From Pseudoxanthomonas sp. (GTDB lineage: Bacteria > Pseudomonadota > Gammaproteobacteria > Xanthomonadales > Xanthomonadaceae): a DNA stretch of 64,000 bases. Positions 1 through 7,988 of the stretch are shown here, piece after piece (the first letter of the stretch is position 1; each line of letters begins with the position of its first letter). Position numbers and translations under genes: made by a program. The stretch spans positions 310,001-374,000 of the forward strand of contig NZ_DASYGY010000004.1 in assembly GCF_035999195.1 (NCBI RefSeq), written 5' to 3'. Under the pieces are notes generated by a model. That model did no database searches. It had not been told where the DNA came from and saw only the letters and a program-made list of their open reading frames with translations.

Positions 1-1
1 C

Positions 2-379
2 GGCCTCTCCTGGAAGATCGGCGTGGCCGTCGGCATCGGTGTACTCGCCGCACTGCTGATCTTCAATGCCTACGAGCGCTATCAGGCGCGCCGTGACGCC
101 GAGCAGGTCCTGCAAGTCCTCAAGCAGGAGACCGCCAAGCTGGAGCGCGAAGCGCGGGCCACGCTCAGCACGGTCACCGTTCCTCCACCTCACCTGGTTG
201 ACGTCATCCATCCGGTCCCGCCCGGCTACCGCTGCGCCGGCGGTGCGCTGCTGTATCGCGATGGCAATAGCTGGACGCAGATCACCGCGCGCTCCAACCA
301 CATCTACTGCCCGCTTGATGGAGGGTCGGTGGACGACTGTTATCCAGTGACACCTCAAAGTATCGGGTGTCTTCGCTGA
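2..379 (+). CDS. Membrane-anchored hypothetical protein, 5' end outside window
   Basis: The reading frame is open back to the first bases of the window, so this is the C-terminal part of a longer gene. An internal GTG at 23 exists, but the hydrophobic helix begins upstream of it. What is visible is one transmembrane helix (about residues 7-22), a basic and glutamate/arginine-rich helical stretch that could be a short coiled coil, and a C-terminal domain with four cysteines, possibly disulfide-bonded if exported. I do not recognise the family. Topology suggests a single-pass inner-membrane protein with a periplasmic tail. No functional partner is evident. Confidence 0.6.
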   Translation, partial: GLSWKIGVAVGIGVLAALLIFNAYERYQARRDAEQVLQVLKQETAKLEREARATLSTVTVPPPHLVDVIHPVPPGYRCAGGALLYRDGNSWTQITARSNHIYCPLDGGSVDDCYPVTPQSIGCLR

Positions 380-441
380 CCTAATAGTGGTTAGGCCCTG
401 GCCAATCCGCACGAACGACGTTTACGACAAAGAGGTCAAGT

Positions 442-1920
442 ATGTCTGAGCAAGTATCGTGGGCTCGTGATGCGTTGGAGCGGAAGGACCTCGCTCAGTT
501 CTTGTCAGTGGCACTGACAAACTTGTCGTCTGCCAGTACAGACGAAGGAAAGGGTGGCCTGACGGTTGCGCTGGATGCGGAGTGGGGTGCTGGCAAGACG
601 TTCTTTGTGAAGGAGTGGATGAAGGATCTTCGGGCTGCCAGCCATCCCGTTGTCTACTTTGATGCTTGGGCCAATGATCTAGGCGAAGAGGCGTCGGTCG
701 CCCTGATGGCAGAGATCCTGGATGGCCTTGATGAGTGGCGGGAAAAGCTTCCCAGAAGCAAGGGTTTGGCGACTTCAGCAGGCGATCTGACGAAGCAGAC
801 AGTTAGGAGTTTGCGGGCTGCCCTTCTCCCCGCTGCTGGCGTTATAGCTAAAGGGTTGGTGAAGAAGGCTACGGGAGTTGTCGTCGATGAAGTTATTGAT
901 TCGTTCGGCGCAACCGATGAAGAAGATGGCGCCACTTCAGCTGGCGCAGTGGTGGAGGGTGCACTTGATAAGTTGTTTGAGAAGGCAATCGAGGCTCACG
1001 GTGCTCGTAAGAAGGCGGTTGCCGAATTTAAGGAGAATCTCACCGGATTAATCAATCTCCTTAGTGAAAGCGCCGGCGCTTCGCTCCCGCTGTTTGTCTT
1101 TATCGATGAGCTTGATAGGTGTAGGCCGTCCTATGCGTTGAAGATGCTGGAGGAGGTAAAACATATTTTTGGGATATCAGGTGTTGTCTATGTCATATCA
1201 ACAAATATAGATCAGCTTCAAAACTCAGTTCGAGCTGTCTACGGCGCCGAGTTCGATGGCCGAGGCTACTTGCGGAGAATGTTCGATAAAGAATACTCGC
1301 TACCAGTTCCAACTGTGGATGCAATAGCGATGGTTGTGGAGGATCGCCTCGCCGCGCTGGTGAAAGCGGATGACGTGAAGGGTGTTCCACGGGCTGCCCA
1401 AGGTAAGGAGCTGAAGCCCTGGGGGCTCGTTGCGCGAGCGATGATGCCAAGCGATATTCGCAGCCAAAAGCAAACCGTCTCGCTGATATGCGAGGTCTAT
1501 CCATCTCTTGGTGGGTCTGTTCATCTGCTTTGGCTCTATTACTTGTCCGCGCTGTATCGAACAAATAGAGAAATGCTCGATCAGTTGGTAATGGGTAGCG
1601 TGCCTAAGGCCGATCTCAAACGATTTGTTGTAGGTAGTCTTAAGCTTGATGTTGAAATTCCATACATAGCCATGTCCGATCGCTTCGGTCATGACAAGCG
1701 GGAAGCGTCGACAACGCTTAGTGAGGCCATCCTTGAGTACATACGTATGAGCGCAATGGATAACGATGCTCTCAGGCAGCACGCCAGATTCGATGGGTAC
1801 TCATATCCAAGGGTGTTGGCGATCAATGTAGTAGACGGCCAAGTAAGGGGAGATACGCAGCTTGCTAGCTACCCTCCTTTAGTGCGCAGTGCCGGCTATC
1901 TGACGACTGGCCCTCACTAG
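442..1920 (+). CDS. KAP-family P-loop NTPase
   Basis: 492 aa. Walker A is AEWGAGKT at residues 46-53, followed by a YFDAWAND segment, a hydrophobic insertion at about 127-149 (a possible membrane hairpin), and Walker B FVFIDELDRC at about 218-227. The STN sensor-like motif follows at about 253-255. This order, with the hydrophobic insert between the Walker motifs, is typical of KAP NTPases, the family that includes the phage-exclusion protein PifA of plasmid F. RBS-like AAAGAGGTC precedes the ATG. Codon use is AT-richer than its neighbours, which suggests recent transfer. No adjacent partner gene is seen. A defence role is an inference; KAP NTPases also occur outside defence. Confidence 0.85.
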   Translation: MSEQVSWARDALERKDLAQFLSVALTNLSSASTDEGKGGLTVALDAEWGAGKTFFVKEWMKDLRAASHPVVYFDAWANDLGEEASVALMAEILDGLDEWREKLPRSKGLATSAGDLTKQTVRSLRAALLPAAGVIAKGLVKKATGVVVDEVIDSFGATDEEDGATSAGAVVEGALDKLFEKAIEAHGARKKAVAEFKENLTGLINLLSESAGASLPLFVFIDELDRCRPSYALKMLEEVKHIFGISGVVYVISTNIDQLQNSVRAVYGAEFDGRGYLRRMFDKEYSLPVPTVDAIAMVVEDRLAALVKADDVKGVPRAAQGKELKPWGLVARAMMPSDIRSQKQTVSLICEVYPSLGGSVHLLWLYYLSALYRTNREMLDQLVMGSVPKADLKRFVVGSLKLDVEIPYIAMSDRFGHDKREASTTLSEAILEYIRMSAMDNDALRQHARFDGYSYPRVLAINVVDGQVRGDTQLASYPPLVRSAGYLTTGPH

Positions 1921-1933
1921 CTTGGTAAGTAGC

Positions 1934-2021
1934 GTAGCCCGGGTAAGCGCGGCGCACCCGGGACGCCCTACACGTTACTGATCCGATCCCCGGGTGCGAC
2001 CTCCGGCCTTACCGGGGCTAC
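1934..2021. repeat. Palindromic repeat, family B
   Basis: Imperfect inverted repeat: GTAGCCCGGGTAAGCGC on the left and its near-complement ending in ACCGGGGCTAC on the right, around a short loop. The same unit occurs at 7830-7918, and degenerate or partial copies occur at 10493, 12147 and 12736. It lies just downstream of the KAP NTPase and could fold in RNA as a 3'-end hairpin. Confidence 0.8.
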
Positions 2022-2051
2022 CATCCAGCTTCGATACGCACGGGGAAGACG

Positions 2052-2405
2052 ATGCTGTTCAAACGCAAGGCAAGCCTCAGCTGGTGGCGCTTCGCGGGAG
2101 GAATGGTGTTCGCGCTGCTTCCGTTGGCCTTCATTCTCTTCGTGCTTACACGCGAGGACGACTTCCTCGACTCAGCCCCGGTGTTGTTCCTTGTAGCTGC
2201 CGCAGTGGCGTATGCGGCCTTGCGCTGGCATCAGATGAGGAAGCAATTCAACGGTGACGCGGACGCCGCCGCAGCGGCCATCAGACAGAACCCGTTCGGC
2301 CTGGCGTTCGGCTCGCCACGCACCTTCATCGTGTGGCTGCTGGTCACCTCGCTGATCGTGATCGCGTCGGTGTTCGCGTGGGCGCTCTGGCACGAACTGC
2401 AATGA
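2052..2405 (+). CDS. Small integral membrane protein, unknown function
   Basis: 117 aa with three predicted membrane segments (about residues 13-33, 42-58 and 91-113) and a charged, alanine-rich cytoplasmic loop between the second and third. The ATG at 2052 is preceded by GGGGAAGACG, a plausible RBS. I see no catalytic motif. It sits 37 bp upstream of another small membrane protein on the same strand, so the two may be co-transcribed. The family is not recognised. Confidence 0.65.
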   Translation: MLFKRKASLSWWRFAGGMVFALLPLAFILFVLTREDDFLDSAPVLFLVAAAVAYAALRWHQMRKQFNGDADAAAAAIRQNPFGLAFGSPRTFIVWLLVTSLIVIASVFAWALWHELQ

Positions 2406-2442
2406 CGCGTGTCACTGACGTCCATCGCCACCCCGCATCCCC

Positions 2443-2868
2443 ATGACTGAAACCCCCAACCCCTACGACGCCCCACGTGCCGCGCTGGTCCAGACGGACC
2501 GCGCGCCCATGCGCATGCCGCCGGCGATGATCGCGGCGCTGGTGATCTACGTGGCGATCTACCCGATCGAGGTCATTCCGCTGATCGACACGCCCGTGTG
2601 GAGGTTGGAGTTCTTCATGCCCACCATGGCATCGCTCGGCGTTTACACCTTGGGGATGACGTTCGCCCTGTGGCGGCGCTGGCAGTGGGCCAGGCTATGG
2701 CTGGTGCTGACCACCGTCGTCTCCGTCTTCCTGCTGGCCCGCATGGTCTGGCGCGGCGCCTCAATGGCGCATTGGTATGCCTACCTGGCCGCTGTGCTGC
2801 GCATCGGCGTGACGGTGCTGGTGTTGCTGCCTGCCAGCCGTCGGTGGTTCGCGGCGAAGGGCGGGTAG
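2443..2868 (+). CDS. Small multi-pass membrane protein with NPYDAP N-terminus
   Basis: 141 aa with four likely membrane helices (about 28-47, 62-78, 83-102 and 112-130) after a soluble N-terminus containing NPYDAPRA. That motif opens many short xanthomonad membrane proteins of unknown function. The TAG stop (2866-2868) is part of the GTAGGG end of the palindromic repeat that begins at 2865, so the insertion of the repeat defined the present C-terminus. No function can be assigned from the sequence. Confidence 0.65.
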   Translation: MTETPNPYDAPRAALVQTDRAPMRMPPAMIAALVIYVAIYPIEVIPLIDTPVWRLEFFMPTMASLGVYTLGMTFALWRRWQWARLWLVLTTVVSVFLLARMVWRGASMAHWYAYLAAVLRIGVTVLVLLPASRRWFAAKGG

Positions 2869-2935
2869 GGTGGGCTCAAGCCCACCGTCGCGTACCAGTC
2901 GCGCACCCTGAGCGGCGGGCCAAGGCCCGCCCTAC
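2865..2935. repeat. Palindromic repeat, family A
   Basis: Two GC-rich hairpin arms: GTAGGGTGGGCTCAAGCCCACC and GGCGGGCCAAGGCCCGCCCTAC, separated by about 27 nt. Further copies lie at 8348, 9141, 9820, 10511, 12059, 12543, 12654, 13044 (half) and 57235. Its first bases contain the stop codon of the gene ending at 2868. Confidence 0.85.
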
Positions 2936-2944
2936 GTCGGATGA

Positions 2945-3345
2945 GATTCGGGGCGCCGTTACTCTCACATTGAGCGCCAATCGACGGGGCGCCGCGCACC
3001 GTCGCCAGGACTCAGCGCTCCGTCCGCAAGGCTCGGAATGCCAGGCGCGAAGCTCGGAATCCTAAGCGCAAGGCGCACGCGCTCCGTCGTCCGGGCGCGG
3101 AACGCCATCGCCCGCGCGCTATGCTTCGTCGATGGCGCGCCGAGCCTCGTCGTTCTCACATTGAGCCCCGTCGATGGGGCCCAAAGCGCGATGTCTCCGA
3201 AGCTCCCAGCCCCAGCCGCAAGGCGCGATGCTCCGGATCTCACACGCCGAGCCCCAACCGCAAGGCGCCGCGCTCCGCGCCTCACATTCCGAGCCTCGTC
3301 GTTGGCATTCAGAGCTCGATCGCCGTGTCGCCACGCCCTGCATTT
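2945..3345. repeat. Degenerate minisatellite of interleaved short motifs
   Basis: This gene-less stretch is made of imperfectly repeated words rather than random sequence. CCGCAAGGCGCnnnGCTCCG occurs at 3216-3235 and 3258-3277. TCTCACATTGAGC occurs at about 2963 and 3154, with variants near 3238 and 3280. Fragments such as CTCGTCGATGG and GAGCCTCGTCG recur. Spacing between the CTCACA words shrinks from about 190 to 84 to 42 nt. All frames are open in places because of the composition, but I see no credible coding signal. Confidence 0.6.
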
Positions 3346-3436
3346 GTGAGAGGTAATGCGCGCGATCACGCGCTAGGCTGCGGTCGTCGGCGCCGCGTCG
3401 CCGACGTGTCCTTTCCACGTGATCAACGGAGTGACC

Positions 3437-3904
3437 ATGACTCAGAACCTCGTGTCCCTGCGCCTTGCCGCCGACGACCTGAGCGCCATCGAAGCCGCGC
3501 TCGACAGCCTGGAACAGCGCCTCACCGGCCTGGTCGGCCTGACCCCCGACGAACGCCGCCAACTGACCAAGATGGGCGACAAGTCCGAAGCCTTCTGCCG
3601 CCAGGCCGTCGTTACCCTCGGCAAGCATTCCGAAGTGCTGCCGCGCAACTTCGACCTGGACGAATACCGCGCCGACCTCGCCGCCCTCGACGCGCTGCGC
3701 CCCATCCTGGCCCGCCTGCAGCGCCTGTACGAACGCATGGTCGATACCGAGACGGCCCTGGGCAGCGACGTGATGGTCAGCTCGCTGGAAGGCTACGCCC
3801 ACCTGCAGGTAAGCGGCCGCGGCGACGGCCTGGAAGGCCTGCGCGAAGCCCTGGGCGCACGCTTCATCCGCAAGCGCCGCGCCGAGGCAGAACCGGCGGC
3901 GTGA
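3437..3904 (+). CDS. Helical hypothetical protein
   Basis: 155 aa, starting at the ATG at 3437 with AACGGAG just upstream; the GTG 18 nt earlier lacks a comparable site. The protein has no signal peptide or membrane helix. It is leucine/alanine/glutamate-rich and predicted mostly helical, with heptad-like leucines in the first 60 residues and the segment around 85-105. The C-terminus is basic (FIRKRR). It directly follows the minisatellite and is followed by a strong intrinsic terminator, so it looks monocistronic. I do not recognise the family. Confidence 0.7.
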   Translation: MTQNLVSLRLAADDLSAIEAALDSLEQRLTGLVGLTPDERRQLTKMGDKSEAFCRQAVVTLGKHSEVLPRNFDLDEYRADLAALDALRPILARLQRLYERMVDTETALGSDVMVSSLEGYAHLQVSGRGDGLEGLREALGARFIRKRRAEAEPAA

Positions 3905-3923
3905 TCCTGACGTCATGTGAAAG

Positions 3924-3947
3924 AAAGGCGAGCTTCGGCTCGCCTTT
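3924..3947 (+). terminator. Intrinsic terminator with UUCG tetraloop
   Basis: AAAGGCGAGC-TTCG-GCTCGCCTTT forms a perfect 10-bp stem closed by a TTCG tetraloop 20 bp after the stop at 3904. The A and T runs make it potentially bidirectional. Confidence 0.85.
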
Positions 3948-4078
3948 CAGACAAAGTGCAACGATCTGAGGCTCACCTTCCGTTCTTGCATGCCGTTGAT
4001 CGTTTGGTGGCACTACCTCTTTGCCAGACTAGAGCCTCGGCTCGAAGGTCCGCCGAGCGACACGCAAAGGAGAAACAC

Positions 4079-4654
4079 ATGTCATCTGGTCATTGTCGAA
4101 CCATCAGACACTCTCATGTGCATGCTGGGGTGCTGAAATCCAAGTCCTTGATCGCGAAGACACGCGCAACGCTTCTCATCTTTACGCTGGCTGCATGCCA
4201 GCACGAAATTCCGACTGCGACCCCTTCGCCATCTTCAGGAGGTGCCGCTGTTTCACCCGTATCTGCGTCCAGAGATGTTTCGCCCGATCATTCCAAGGTG
4301 ATGGAAGAACTTTCCGCCCGCAGCCGAATCCCGACCTCAGAGCTGCGGCAATTGTTGGATGATTGTGAGCGCACACAGCGCAGCATGAACATCTGCGCCT
4401 TCCGAAACTTTGTCGCATGGGATCTGGAGCTCGATGCCGCACTCAAGGCTAAACGAGAGTCGGCGTCACTGCAGTGTCGAGCTGATCTTGATCGCGCGCA
4501 TGCTGCTTGGGAGGCAGAGCGTGATAGAGCATGCTATGAAGAGACAGAAGTAGATGCAGGGGGCTCGATGCGGCCGATGCTTATCAGTGGCTGCAAAACG
4601 GACCTAACCAGGGCGAGACTAGTCTTTGTGGGAAAGATGGATGCCTGTCCATGA
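4079..4654 (+). CDS. LprI-like (DUF1311) lysozyme-inhibitor lipoprotein
   Basis: 191 aa. AAAGGAG precedes the ATG at 4079. A hydrophobic stretch ends in the lipobox LAAC (Cys40), so it is a predicted lipoprotein. The n-region is long, and a GTG at 4130 would give a more usual signal peptide. The C-terminal half has the spacing of the DUF1311/LprI fold: MNICA, then AWEAERDRACYEE, then GGSMRPM...C...DLTRARL, with paired cysteines. LprI of Mycobacterium inhibits lysozyme. The neighbours are two other lipoproteins and a muramidase at 5914, which fits a periplasmic protection role, although the specific target is inferred. Confidence 0.65.
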   Translation: MSSGHCRTIRHSHVHAGVLKSKSLIAKTRATLLIFTLAACQHEIPTATPSPSSGGAAVSPVSASRDVSPDHSKVMEELSARSRIPTSELRQLLDDCERTQRSMNICAFRNFVAWDLELDAALKAKRESASLQCRADLDRAHAAWEAERDRACYEETEVDAGGSMRPMLISGCKTDLTRARLVFVGKMDACP

Positions 4655-4713
4655 GGGTGGTGATAATGGTGCCCGTAGTGAGTCAGCGTCGAAATTAGAC
4701 AGGGAGCAGGTAC

Positions 4714-5258
4714 ATGGTCTATGGGAAAGCTAGTGCGGGCGCCCGTCCGCAACTGGGCCTAGCCTTCGGCTTATGTGTGGGCTTGGCAGCTTGCGCTTCC
4801 GGTCCAGTTGTCCAAACAAACAAGCCGGACTTCACTGGAACTTGGTCAGCCAAGTGGTGCGACTCGCAGTATCCCCGGGCTGAGTGCGGCAACTTTTCCC
4901 GCATCTCGTTCAACGTGGCGAGCGCATTTGTGGCCAGCACTTCGCCGCAACGCCGAGGATGTCCAAGCTTGAGGAGGGCGAGCCGGGCTCGGTGCTCGGC
5001 ACATCCGTTGGTAACGCAGCCGTCCTGTTGGTCGACAACGCGCGAACCGGAGAAAAGAATATCGCTATCGTGACGCTCACGACCAAGGGTCTGCGATGGC
5101 GCATGATCGGGACGGCTGTGCGAGGCGAGTGGCCTGGTGAGAGCATCATTGGCGGGACGTGGATGCTGAGCGAAGACACATCGGAGCATGCACGCTCGGT
5201 ATTACGTGACTTGGAGGAGCTTTCCTGCCGCTGGCCGGATGAGATCCCGTCTGGCTAG
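4714..5258 (+). pseudogene. Frameshifted lipoprotein, paralogue of the 5390-5914 gene
   Basis: The first frame (from ATG 4714) encodes a signal peptide with lipobox LAAC, then KPDFTGTWSAKWC and AECGNFSRI. The matching continuation, LVQRGERICG...EGSVLGTSVGN-like sequence through to a stop at 5258, is in the +2 frame. Alignment with the intact paralogue places a single missing base at about 4899-4906, near a TTTTCCC run. Restored, the product would be about 180 aa, the same size as the downstream gene. It is either an inactivated second immunity gene or a sequencing error; nothing here resembles a programmed slippage signal with a downstream hairpin. Confidence 0.75.
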
Positions 5259-5389
5259 CCACGCGTCAAGGCACGGCGCCGCCAAGGTGTCGTGCCAGGT
5301 TCAATACGAACCCGGTACCGCAGATCACCGTAGCGCTCATTCATCTCTGGCAGACTGCCGCCTGTCAGGAAAAAGGTCAGGAGGACCCC

Positions 5390-5914
5390 ATGGCAATCCA
5401 AAGATTTGCTGTCAAAGCGTCTGCGATCTCTCTGATCGTTTCCTGCGCTGGATTGGTTGGTTGCGCATTCAACCAACCGATGCAAGCGGCGAAGCCAGAC
5501 TTTACGGGTGGATGGTCGGTGAAGTGGTGCGACAGAACCAATCCGGCGCTCGAATGTGGCGGCTTCGACGTTGCTCTCGTGCAGGACGGCGAGCGCATCT
5601 GTGGCGACTTCGGCGGCGCACTCGTCAACCTGCGGCAGATCGACGAAGGAAGCATTGTCGGCACCGCGGTAGGTGATACCGCCATCCTGGCGGTGGAAAG
5701 CTTCCGGAACGGATCCATTGCGCTGGTGCGCGCGACGCTGAAGGGAAGCGACCTGCATTGGAAACAGGTGGATAACGTTCGACGCGGGGAAACAGATATC
5801 GCCATCATTGCTGCGGACGAGGTTCTGGTGAGATCGCTTGAGGCTTCATCGCAAACGGATGCGAAGAAGAGGGGGCAGAGTTGTGACGCGGTCCTGGGAA
5901 GGAAGGAGAATTGA
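5390..5914 (+). CDS. Lipoprotein, candidate immunity protein for the adjacent muramidase
   Basis: 174 aa. An N-terminal signal peptide ends in lipobox LVGC at about residue 25, followed by KPDFTGGWSVKWCD and ECGGF, with three further conserved blocks shared with the frameshifted copy upstream. It contains two to three cysteines likely to be oxidised in the periplasm. Its TGA stop (5912-5914) overlaps the ATG of the muramidase gene, and the AAGGAG upstream of that ATG lies inside this gene, so translation is coupled. I know no named family for it. Its role as an antidote is inferred from lipoprotein topology plus tight coupling to a peptidoglycan hydrolase, as in Xanthomonas T4SS effector/immunity pairs. 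Confidence 0.75.
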   Translation: MAIQRFAVKASAISLIVSCAGLVGCAFNQPMQAAKPDFTGGWSVKWCDRTNPALECGGFDVALVQDGERICGDFGGALVNLRQIDEGSIVGTAVGDTAILAVESFRNGSIALVRATLKGSDLHWKQVDNVRRGETDIAIIAADEVLVRSLEASSQTDAKKRGQSCDAVLGRKEN

Positions 5915-7782
5915 TGATGGACTATCGGGAATTGAGCCAGTCTGAGTACGATCGAAAGCTGCGCCTCGTTGTTATAGGGGCCGAGGGGTTGCATGCACAT
6001 GCACAGAACATTGGCGATGGCATGGCGACGATCGGTTGGGGATACACCTTCAACCGGGACAACAACGTTGAGATATGGCGACAATCAGGTATTGATTTGA
6101 CGCAAGACCAATGGCGGACGTTGGCGACCATTGATGCGGCTGAGACCAATGCCGAGAAGACCCGAATTGGTGTGACGTTCACGCGGGTGCTGGATGCGAG
6201 GGATTCAGATAGGTTACTGCGGGCCTCGCTCGCAGAATACGAACGCCCCGCGAACGACCTTGAAATGCCGCTGTCGGACGAAAGAGTCGCGGTGGTGTCG
6301 TTGGCATACAACCGGGGAGTGGGCAATCTTTCGGGTTCGCAGCAGCGTAACGTTCCCGAGCATTCGGTGATGGATGCCATACGCAACGGCGACCGTGCGG
6401 AAGCGTGGTTCCAGATGCGATACAACTGCTGGGGCAGCGACGAGCTTCATGAGCAATATCCGGATGCGGATTCGAAGGAGGCGGGCCTTCGCAAGCGACG
6501 GTTCGCGGAGGCAGAAGTGTTCGGCCTGTACGATGATCCCGACAACGTTACGCCCCAGCAGGCCCGTGACGTGTATCGCGCGTTTCAGCTACACCGCGAC
6601 GAAGTAGATCGCGTCGAGAGGGAGTTTGGCGTTACCGTCGAGGGTGAAGCCGCACGTCGCAACCGGGTTGCCCAGGCGAACAGAGACTATCCGGAACTGG
6701 TGAACGAGTACGGTCGTGTATCCACTATAGCTGACGCGCTCGCACCCGCGCGCACTGCGCTGCTACAGGACCTGCGCCGGCAATACCCGGAACTGTCGGA
6801 TCGACTTACCGACGCCAATTTCAATGCGGGGCGTATCCATCTCGATGCGGGCCGTGACCTGCAGGACGCGGAAGCGGTGGCTCGCGCGCACGCCGGGAAC
6901 AACCGAACCCAGAATGCGGTACGTCGAGAACAGCGCAACACGAGTGTTGAAGAGGTAGACCAGGATCATGCCGCCACCCTCGACTCCCGCAGGATGCGAG
7001 GCAATGCCGAGATCTCAAGCAACGACCTGCTGATCGGCGAAGGCGGCAACGACACACTGCGAGCCCATCGGGGCGATGACATCCTGATCGGTGGGCAGGG
7101 CCGGGACCGGCTGGAAGGCGGTGAGGGTCGCGATACCTATGTGATCGATGCCGGCGACACCGTGAGGGACAGCGACGGCGTGGGCGAGGTGCGCTGGGGC
7201 GGGGAGGCCCTGACGGGCGGCGCGCGCGCAGCGGACGATCCTGCCAACACCTACCGCAGCGAAGAGGGGCGCTTCATCTACGCGCTGGAGAACAACACTC
7301 TCTCGGTGACGGACACGTTGGCCCAGGATCAGGTGGGACGCGAGCCTACGGTGATCGAGCATTTCCAGAATGGACAGTTGGGAATCGTGCTGAGCGAGCC
7401 GGGTGGCGGTGCACGAGTGCGGGCTGAGCTGCAACGCGCGGAAGAACATGACCACATGGAGGCACGAGAAGGGGATCGCGGGACGGTCGACACGCTGCCA
7501 CGCATTCCAGCCACGGCCACGGAAACCCACGATCGCCAAAGCGCCCGTGAACCCGCACGCGGACCTTTCGACGATCCGTACGTCAACAGCGTCTATGCCG
7601 CCCTGCTGGCGGGCGACAGCCATGAGCTGGACCGCATCGCCGGCGCGTTCTCCCGGTCTCCCGAGGGGCAGCGCATGGCGGAGCTGGGCGAACAGATGCT
7701 GATCCAGCAGCAGCGTGAGGCGCAAACGCCGTTGCAGGATCAACAGGTGCAGGCGCGTGAGGGGCCGGCCATGCGCATGTGA
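5914..7782 (+). CDS. GH24-like muramidase with RTX repeats, candidate secreted antibacterial effector
   Basis: 622 aa from ATG 5914 (ATG 5917 and TTG 5911 are alternatives). Residues about 15-205 resemble T4-type lysozyme: AEG (E24), DG (D35) and TIGWGYT (T39). The Glu-to-Thr distance is 15, as in T4 lysozyme, followed by LAYNRG and a helical lobe. A charged linker follows, then RTX-type nonapeptides at about 368-412 (GEGGNDTL, GDDILIGGQG, GRDRLEGGEG) that should bind calcium, then a beta region and a glutamine-rich tail ending GPAMRM. There is no signal peptide, holin or other phage gene nearby, so a contact-dependent secretion substrate is more likely than an endolysin. A C-terminal XVIPCD targeting domain is not obvious to me. 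Confidence 0.75.
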   Translation: MMDYRELSQSEYDRKLRLVVIGAEGLHAHAQNIGDGMATIGWGYTFNRDNNVEIWRQSGIDLTQDQWRTLATIDAAETNAEKTRIGVTFTRVLDARDSDRLLRASLAEYERPANDLEMPLSDERVAVVSLAYNRGVGNLSGSQQRNVPEHSVMDAIRNGDRAEAWFQMRYNCWGSDELHEQYPDADSKEAGLRKRRFAEAEVFGLYDDPDNVTPQQARDVYRAFQLHRDEVDRVEREFGVTVEGEAARRNRVAQANRDYPELVNEYGRVSTIADALAPARTALLQDLRRQYPELSDRLTDANFNAGRIHLDAGRDLQDAEAVARAHAGNNRTQNAVRREQRNTSVEEVDQDHAATLDSRRMRGNAEISSNDLLIGEGGNDTLRAHRGDDILIGGQGRDRLEGGEGRDTYVIDAGDTVRDSDGVGEVRWGGEALTGGARAADDPANTYRSEEGRFIYALENNTLSVTDTLAQDQVGREPTVIEHFQNGQLGIVLSEPGGGARVRAELQRAEEHDHMEAREGDRGTVDTLPRIPATATETHDRQSAREPARGPFDDPYVNSVYAALLAGDSHELDRIAGAFSRSPEGQRMAELGEQMLIQQQREAQTPLQDQQVQAREGPAMRM

Positions 7783-7829
7783 TGCGCCCGACGTAAGCGC
7801 CGGAACAAGAGGATCAACAAGGAGTCCAC

Positions 7830-7918
7830 GTAGCCCGGGTAAGCGCAGCGCACCCGGGGTGCATTGCACACGTCACGGTCGCGATCCCGGGTGCGGCCTG
7901 CGGCCTTACCCGGGCTAC
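7830..7918. repeat. Palindromic repeat, family B (best copy)
   Basis: GTAGCCCGGGTAAGCGCAGC and its near-complement GCGGCCTTACCCGGGCTAC form long arms with inner CACCCGGG/CCCGGGTG pairing. It lies 48 bp after the muramidase stop and could terminate or stabilise that transcript. Confidence 0.85.
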
Positions 7919-7988
7919 GTGAAGCGCTTGGGGTTCACGGGCGATAAACTACGTCCCGGACACTTCCGATCCCCACAAGGAACACCCC

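Noticed and set aside
2945..3345. CRISPR-like array
   Set aside because: Repeats are unequal in length, degenerate and interleaved, with no constant-length spacers or cas genes.
4714..5073. First frame of the broken lipoprotein taken as a complete 119-aa gene
   Set aside because: Its last 50 residues are Arg/Ser-rich out-of-frame sequence; the proper continuation is in another frame.
5914..7782. Interpretation of the lysozyme as a phage endolysin
   Set aside because: No holin, spanin or other phage genes are nearby; RTX repeats, long linker and coupled lipoprotein argue for a bacterial effector.
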